Assembly: GCA_029858245.1 (NCBI GenBank)
Contig: JAOUFL010000076.1
Coordinates: 1-9,718, forward strand
Length of the DNA: 9,718 nucleotides
Source of the DNA: Candidatus Zixiibacteriota bacterium
GTDB taxonomy: Bacteria > Zixibacteria > MSB-5A5 > RBG-16-43-9
Direction: 5' to 3'
Part shown: in pieces, positions 5,999-9,718 of the stretch
Layout of the letters: each line of letters begins with the position of its first letter
Position numbering within the stretch: the first letter of the stretch is position 1
Translations under genes and position numbers: made by a program
Notes under the pieces: generated by a model
What the model was told of the DNA's origin: nothing
The model's database searches: none
Seen by the model: the letters and a program-made list of their open reading frames with translations, nothing else

Positions 5999-7741
5999 TT
6001 AGAACTCCGAACAATCATTATAGCACAAAGGTGGGCGTGTGCCTCCTTTAAAGAGATAGTTTATTAAATATACAGCATCAGATAAAGTAACTGACCCGTC
6101 ACAATTTGCATCTCCCATTTCGAGTACAGGTACTGGTGGTGGTCCTCCTTGAAAGATATGGGCAATTAGATAATTAATATCTGCTATGCTAATTTGACTG
6201 CTGTTATCTGCATCACCATGACTTACAGATACAAGCGCTTTAAAGGCATTAGCTCTGCCCCAGCCGTAGTATTGATCCCAGCAAGGAGTATCTTCCAGTT
6301 CTCCCCACGAATAAGTGTTCCCAACGGTATCATCTGCTGTATGTCTGATTACTTCATATATCATATCAGTAGTTAATGTCTCAGCGGGCATTAATTTCTT
6401 TCTGTGAGTCATTACTAAAGAAGCTACACCAGAACCAAAAGCACATGATGCAGAAGTACCTCCAAAGTATTCATTATAAAAAGTCAGTATGTCATTACCG
6501 GGTGCAACAATATCTAAATGTGGACCGAAACTGCTCTGCCAGTAAGGAGGATGAATCACTCTATTATCTACACAGTCGGTAGCACCTACTGCCAGAGCAT
6601 ATTCTGAATGAGCAGGATGACACCCAATTTTCGGGTCATAAAACTCGTCTTCACCATTCCCCATCGCTGCAATAGATACTACACCATTAAGATAAGCATT
6701 TTTAATGGCAGTTTCTACTGCCCTTACGTTAAGAGGATACATTTGTGTCTCGATTATTAAAAAGCAGAAAGACATATTTATCACCTTGGCACCATTAGTT
6801 ACAGCATAGTCAATTGCCAATGCTATTGCAGCAGATGGAAACCTCATATCCCCATAATCACAAAAGCCATTATACCAGTAGCAAGTATCTACCCTGCAGT
6901 TCATTAATCTGCACCCCCAGTTTATACCAGCTGACTCCATGCAATAATTAGTTGAATCAGTCTCTGATCCTATTATTTTTGCTATATGAGATCCGTGAAG
7001 ACAATCAGCACATTGGCTTGTTGGTAATGGCTCAACAAAAGGTGTGTTAAATACAAAATTCCAGCCAATACTATCATCCGTATATCCATTATTATCATCA
7101 TCCACACCCGGTATTCCATTTCTCTCTTCCCAGTTAACCCAGACCTTGTCTTTAAGCTCTCCAGTTTCATCAGCGTTTCTGCGGATCCCCGAATCAATTA
7201 TAGCCACAATCAAATTTGTATCACCTTTTTCAATACCCCAGGCTTCCGGTGCTTTTATATCCGCCCTGTATTTGCACCCCGGTTGTATTAAACTGTCACG
7301 ATTATAAAGTCCCCATTGCCAACCATGTTCAAATAACTCATCGCAAGGGTAAACATCCATGGGTTTATAATAAACATTTGGCTCAGCAAATTCAATATCT
7401 ATAAGATTTTGATAAGCATCTACAGCTTGCAAAATATCAGTCGTGTCTGGCAAAGTTAAAAAATAAACCCTGCCCATTCCTAACTGATTGTAAATTTGTA
7501 GCTGTTGACTATTTTTCCCTGTAGAATTAAAAAGCTGTTCTATATTGCTAACTCCATAATAAGTGTTAAGACTATCTAATAAAGTTGAACCTGTATTGCT
7601 TAGAATTTTTAAGTTTAACTCCTGAGTCGTCTTAATAATAATCCTTCCTGGCTGAAATTCAAAGTCTGGCTCCTGTGCTACTGCATAATTAAATACGAAC
7701 AAACAACTTAACACCGTTAATCCTATAATGATTTTCTTCAT
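5999..7741 (-). CDS. Secreted subtilisin-family (S8) protease with C-terminal dockerin
   Basis: A 580-residue secreted protease. Residues 1-22 are a signal peptide ending AVA. Residues 28-128 match the fervidolysin-type propeptide (PGRIIIK...IEFAEPN). The S8 domain is about 165-505: Asp183 (IIDSG), His249 (HGSH), Asn362 (AMGNG) and Ser430 (GGTSAS), with the acidic DDDNNGYTDD loop common before the histidine. The conserved proline four residues after the serine is alanine here. Residues 508-568 hold two dockerin calcium loops, GDADNSSQISIAD and GDANCDGSVTLSD, which normally bind cohesin modules. About 17 cysteines follow the signal peptide, suggesting disulfides. The ATG is preceded by AGGGGTG. 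It is the first gene of an operon with the propeller gene 13 bases downstream. The substrate cannot be read. Confidence 0.93.
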   Translation of the reverse strand: MKKIIIGLTVLSCLFVFNYAVAQEPDFEFQPGRIIIKTTQELNLKILSNTGSTLLDSLNTYYGVSNIEQLFNSTGKNSQQLQIYNQLGMGRVYFLTLPDTTDILQAVDAYQNLIDIEFAEPNVYYKPMDVYPCDELFEHGWQWGLYNRDSLIQPGCKYRADIKAPEAWGIEKGDTNLIVAIIDSGIRRNADETGELKDKVWVNWEERNGIPGVDDDNNGYTDDSIGWNFVFNTPFVEPLPTSQCADCLHGSHIAKIIGSETDSTNYCMESAGINWGCRLMNCRVDTCYWYNGFCDYGDMRFPSAAIALAIDYAVTNGAKVINMSFCFLIIETQMYPLNVRAVETAIKNAYLNGVVSIAAMGNGEDEFYDPKIGCHPAHSEYALAVGATDCVDNRVIHPPYWQSSFGPHLDIVAPGNDILTFYNEYFGGTSASCAFGSGVASLVMTHRKKLMPAETLTTDMIYEVIRHTADDTVGNTYSWGELEDTPCWDQYYGWGRANAFKALVSVSHGDADNSSQISIADINYLIAHIFQGGPPPVPVLEMGDANCDGSVTLSDAVYLINYLFKGGTRPPLCYNDCSEF

Positions 7742-7790
7742 TTTACACCCCTAAATCTTTTGTTTGAAATTTTCATTTATCAACTTAAAC

Positions 7791-7827
7791 AAAAAGCCCA
7801 GCCCATCGATAGAAAGATGAGCTGGGC
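7791..7827 (-). terminator. Terminator in the leader of the dockerin subtilase
   Basis: GCCCAGCTCATC (7827-7816 on the minus strand) pairs with GATGGGCTGGGC (7807-7796): 12 bp with one pair that is U-G in the minus transcript but a mismatch in a plus transcript, so the minus reading is favoured. Loop of 8 bases, then five T. It lies about 50 bases before the ATG and downstream of the putative promoter, so it would act as an attenuator. Confidence 0.7.
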
Positions 7828-7924
7828 AGTTCAGGTAAACTTCTGATAGTAGCTTCTTTCAAGATGCAGAATAAAATGCACGAGCCGTCACCCCGGTATA
7901 TCAGGTTAAAATCAAATTTATTTA

Positions 7925-7960
7925 ATTCTAATTTAGCTCCCCCTCCCCCCCCCTTGTCAA
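7925..7960 (-). promoter_or_regulatory. Putative promoter with G9-A-G5 tract in the spacer
   Basis: An exact TTGACA (7955-7960) is followed on the minus strand by A, nine G, A, five G, AGC and then TAAATT (7930-7935). The spacer to TAAATT is 19 bases; CTAAAT gives 18 and TAGAAT (7925-7930) gives 24. The sequence resembles the promoter at 558-586 apart from the enlarged G tract. It would drive the dockerin subtilase operon, with a leader of roughly 180 bases. Confidence 0.45.
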
Positions 7961-8055
7961 GTACTTTTTTAAAATAATTATATCTATTTAATGATATGGA
8001 AAGGCTACTTCCTCAGTTTGTTGGATCTTAAACTTCGTCTGAATTTGAATCTATT

Positions 8056-8286
8056 TTGCTCTTTGTGGGTGTCCTCACCAACAAAGTAATTTAACGAGGG
8101 TTAAAATTTAGCATCGGGCTTTACGCTCGGCGAATGATAAAAAAACGTCAGGGATAAACCCTGACGCTACAATTTAAAGAGAATAGATATCGTAGAGGTA
8201 AGGCATGCCGTGCCCCTACATCTTAACCCTCTCCTTTCTAAGGAGAGGGTTTGGGTGAGGTTCTATTTCACAAAAACCATCCTCCT
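8056..8286 (-). repeat. Terminator cassette, copy B
   Basis: Second copy of the segment at 3516-3720. It keeps the terminator hairpin, the CCCTCTCC hairpin, the terminal MVFVK codons and the stop, and the upstream dyad, but has an extra 25 bases (8111-8135) resembling the purL terminator hairpin and a degenerate GTAGGGGCAC arm. It is joined to a gene remnant rather than a working gene. Confidence 0.85.
8139..8166 (-). terminator. Terminator hairpin of cassette copy B
   Basis: Identical to the hairpin at 3573-3600: perfect 8-bp CGTCAGGG/CCCTGACG stem, then seven T on the minus strand. It no longer follows an intact gene. Confidence 0.75.
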
Positions 8287-8330
8287 GCTCGGTAAAAACT
8301 TCCAACCTTCAACCTGTAGAAACAAATCCC
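8263..8330 (-). pseudogene. Remnant of a type IX/FlgD-like protein tail
   Basis: On the minus strand one frame reads GICFYRLKVGSF and a shifted frame then reads RRMVFVK and a TAG at 8263-8265. The intact tail of the propeller gene reads GIYFYRLKAGEF...RKMVFVK at the matching place. An extra T in a T run and a loss of about two bases break the frame. Upstream the match stops abruptly at a dyad repeat (8331). Only about 20 codons of a former secreted-protein gene remain. Confidence 0.75.
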
Positions 8331-8380
8331 TCGCTCTTCGTTAGCGACTTCACCAACAAAGGCAACTTAACGAAAGTTCC
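8331..8380. repeat. Degenerate dyad repeat, third copy
   Basis: CTCTTCGTTAGCG...CACCAACAAAGG and AACTTAACGA match the dyads at 3516-3560 and 8056-8100 (CTCTTCGTTGGTG, TCCT, CACCAATGAAG). The two arms pair well in the first two copies and only partly here. It abuts the broken end of the pseudogene. Confidence 0.55.
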
Positions 8381-8407
8381 GCTTGTCAGGAAACCAGCAG
8401 AGAGCAG

Positions 8408-8445
8408 AAAAAATCTATCGTCGGGCTTAATGCCCGACGATAGAT
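8408..8445 (-). terminator. purL terminator
   Basis: A perfect 14-bp stem (ATCTATCGTCGGGC, 8413-8426, with GCCCGACGATAGAT, 8432-8445), 5-base loop, then six T on the minus strand, 27 bases downstream of the purL stop. This is the strongest hairpin in the window. Confidence 0.9.
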
Positions 8446-8472
8446 AAAAACTTTTTTAAATGAAATTAAATA

Positions 8473-9718
8473 TCAGTATCTTTTTTCCACAACAGCAGGT
8501 ATGGCATTATAAAACCTTTCTTTGATCGCATCTACAGATAAATCTATCCACTCATTTATCTTGAGATTTTTCCCGCCGACTTTTCCCAGAACCACAAAAT
8601 CGACATTATTCTTTTTGATGATTTTCTCCAGCTCGGCTAAATTATCCTCCTCCAGGCTCAAGATTATCCGGGACTGGGTTTCACCGAAGAGAAGGGCATC
8701 TGTTCTGAGATTATCGTTTAATTTGATTTCTGCCCCCAGAGATGACCCATCACCTGAAGATATACAGCACTCAGCCAGTGCTACTGCCAAGCCACCTTCT
8801 GAGCAGTCATGAGCGGATTTGACCACTCCTTTCTTAATCAGCTGCAAGCAGGTTTTTTGAATTTCTCTTTCGTATTTTAAATCCAGAACCGGAGGCTCTC
8901 CTTTAACCAGATTATGAATCACTTTAAGGTATTCAGACCCCCCCAGCTCCTCCTTGTTTTTTCCCAGAAGAACAATAAGGTCACCTTCTTTTTTGAACCA
9001 CTGGGTAGTTATATCTTTAGTATCCTCAATTAATCCTATCATACCTACAACCGGAGTGGGGTAAACGATCCTTTCTGGGTCTTCATTATAAAAGGAGACA
9101 TTACCGCCGGTTACCGGAGTATCCAGAGTTTTGCAGGAATCAGCCATACCGGCAACGCATTCGGTAAAGGTCCAGTAAACCTCGGGGTCATAAGGATCAC
9201 CAAAATTCAGACAATTGGTTATGGCTAAAGGTTTGGCACCAGAACAGACCAGATTTCTCGCCGCCTCAGCCACAGCGATTCTTCCTCCCATTCTCGGATT
9301 GAGATAACAATACCTGCCATTGCAATCTGTGGACATGGCTAATGCTTTGTTGCTCTTTCGCAGGCGAATAACTGCCGCATCCGAGCCGGGACCCACTGCA
9401 GTCCCGGTTCTGACCATAGTATCGTACTGCTCATAAACCCATCTTTTGCTGGAGATGTTGGGCGTGCTGATGAGATTGAGAAAAGCCCCATTAAGGTCAG
9501 AAGGTATCTTAATTCTGGTCAAATCTAATTTCGATGTTTTTGCCAGATATTTTGGTTTCTTTTTTTCTCTCTTATATACTGGTGCTTCTCCACCCAGAAC
9601 TAATGTATTCGCAGGAATCTCTGCTACCACTTTCCCTTTATTCTTGACCCTTAAAAGCTTATCATCCGTGACCTGCCCTATAATAACCGAGTGAAGTCCC
9701 CATTTGGAAAAATCTTTT
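8473..9718 (-). CDS. purL: Phosphoribosylformylglycinamidine synthase subunit PurL, C-terminal part
   Basis: The frame is open to the right edge, leaving 414 residues, a little over half of the usual 720-760-residue small-type PurL. The enzyme is cytoplasmic and makes FGAM from FGAR, ATP and ammonia in the fourth step of purine synthesis, with PurQ and PurS as partners. Visible are the end of the first AIR-synthase C domain (KWGLHSVIIGQVTDD, then VLGGEAP), the second AIRS domain (GPGSDAAVIRLR, GGRIAVAEAARNLVCSGA, TNCLNFGDPYDPEVYW, GGNVSFYNE) and the second C domain (SAHDCSEGGLAVALAECC, FGETQSRIILS). Nothing appears missing from the visible part. A GTG at 9630 could look like a start, but conserved PurL sequence continues upstream of it. 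It has no functional link to the secreted genes downstream. Confidence 0.96.
   Translation of the reverse strand, partial: KDFSKWGLHSVIIGQVTDDKLLRVKNKGKVVAEIPANTLVLGGEAPVYKREKKKPKYLAKTSKLDLTRIKIPSDLNGAFLNLISTPNISSKRWVYEQYDTMVRTGTAVGPGSDAAVIRLRKSNKALAMSTDCNGRYCYLNPRMGGRIAVAEAARNLVCSGAKPLAITNCLNFGDPYDPEVYWTFTECVAGMADSCKTLDTPVTGGNVSFYNEDPERIVYPTPVVGMIGLIEDTKDITTQWFKKEGDLIVLLGKNKEELGGSEYLKVIHNLVKGEPPVLDLKYEREIQKTCLQLIKKGVVKSAHDCSEGGLAVALAECCISSGDGSSLGAEIKLNDNLRTDALLFGETQSRIILSLEEDNLAELEKIIKKNNVDFVVLGKVGGKNLKINEWIDLSVDAIKERFYNAIPAVVEKRY

Larger units (their letters stand above)
7742..8472. other. Gene-free stretch upstream of the dockerin subtilase
   Basis: A 731-base region. Right to left it holds the purL terminator, a degenerate dyad repeat (8331-8380), a pseudogene scrap (8263-8330), the repeated terminator cassette copy B, about 95 AT-rich bases with nothing recognised (7961-8055), the poly-G promoter, a leader of about 95 bases without a recognised fold, and a terminator before the subtilase start. 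No intact ORF is supported. Confidence 0.7.

Noticed and set aside
5985..6018. Upstream ATG at 6018 for the propeller gene
   Set aside because: No ribosome site precedes it and it would overlap the dockerin coding end; the ATG at 5985 has an AAGGAAG signal and a normal operon spacing.
7828..7924. c-di-GMP, cobalamin, ZTP or T-box type riboswitch in the leader before the dockerin subtilase
   Set aside because: The leader ends in a terminator, which invites the idea, but none of the conserved core words of these classes could be found and no long closing stem is visible.
8522..8812. Plus-strand ORF of 96 codons inside purL
   Set aside because: Antisense to strongly conserved PurL sequence, with no features of its own.
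9630..9718. GTG at 9630 as the start of a separate short PurL-like gene
   Set aside because: The frame continues upstream to the window edge and encodes typical PurL sequence (KWGLHSVIIGQVTDD), so the gene is simply cut by the window.

Overview
All supported genes lie on the minus strand. The window suggests an uncultured bacterium of the FCB superphylum or a nearby candidate phylum (Zixibacteria, KSB1, Cloacimonadota or WOR-3 type). The reasons are C-terminal tails of the 'NYPNPFNPST...GIYFYRL' kind used by type IX-like secretion, a secreted protein with a dockerin of the 'GDANCDG...YLINYLFKGG' kind, Reg_prop propellers and a C554-like multihaem cytochrome. The phylum cannot be fixed from this sequence alone.

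Layout from the right edge, in the direction of transcription: the C-terminal part of purL (8473-9718, 5' end outside the window) with a strong terminator; a 731-base gene-free stretch (7742-8472) holding a dyad-repeat family, a degenerate tail remnant of a lost secreted-protein gene, a terminator cassette, a TTGACA promoter with a G9-A-G5 tract in its spacer, and a leader ending in a terminator; a two-gene operon of a secreted dockerin-bearing subtilase (5999-7741) and a secreted protein with about 14 propeller blades (3697-5985); a 356-base gap with the second copy of the terminator cassette; a tetrahaem cytochrome c (2753-3340); a second secreted subtilase (630-2675) behind a terminator hairpin; and the N-terminal part of a secreted Asp-box propeller protein (1-398) behind a leader that looks like an attenuator.

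Apart from purL the window is an export region: two serine proteases of different architecture, two propeller proteins and a periplasmic-type cytochrome, each with a signal peptide. The subtilase and 14-blade propeller are almost certainly co-transcribed and probably act together outside the cell. The cytochrome and second subtilase may be co-transcribed with a terminator limiting the second gene.

The least ordinary content is non-coding. Hairpins followed by U tracts sit 20-50 bases upstream of three of the secreted-protein start codons. Three promoters share a related sequence, one carrying a homopolymeric G tract that could slip. A block of about 150-200 bases containing a protein tail end, stop codon and terminator occurs twice, once attached to a living gene and once to a pseudogene scrap.
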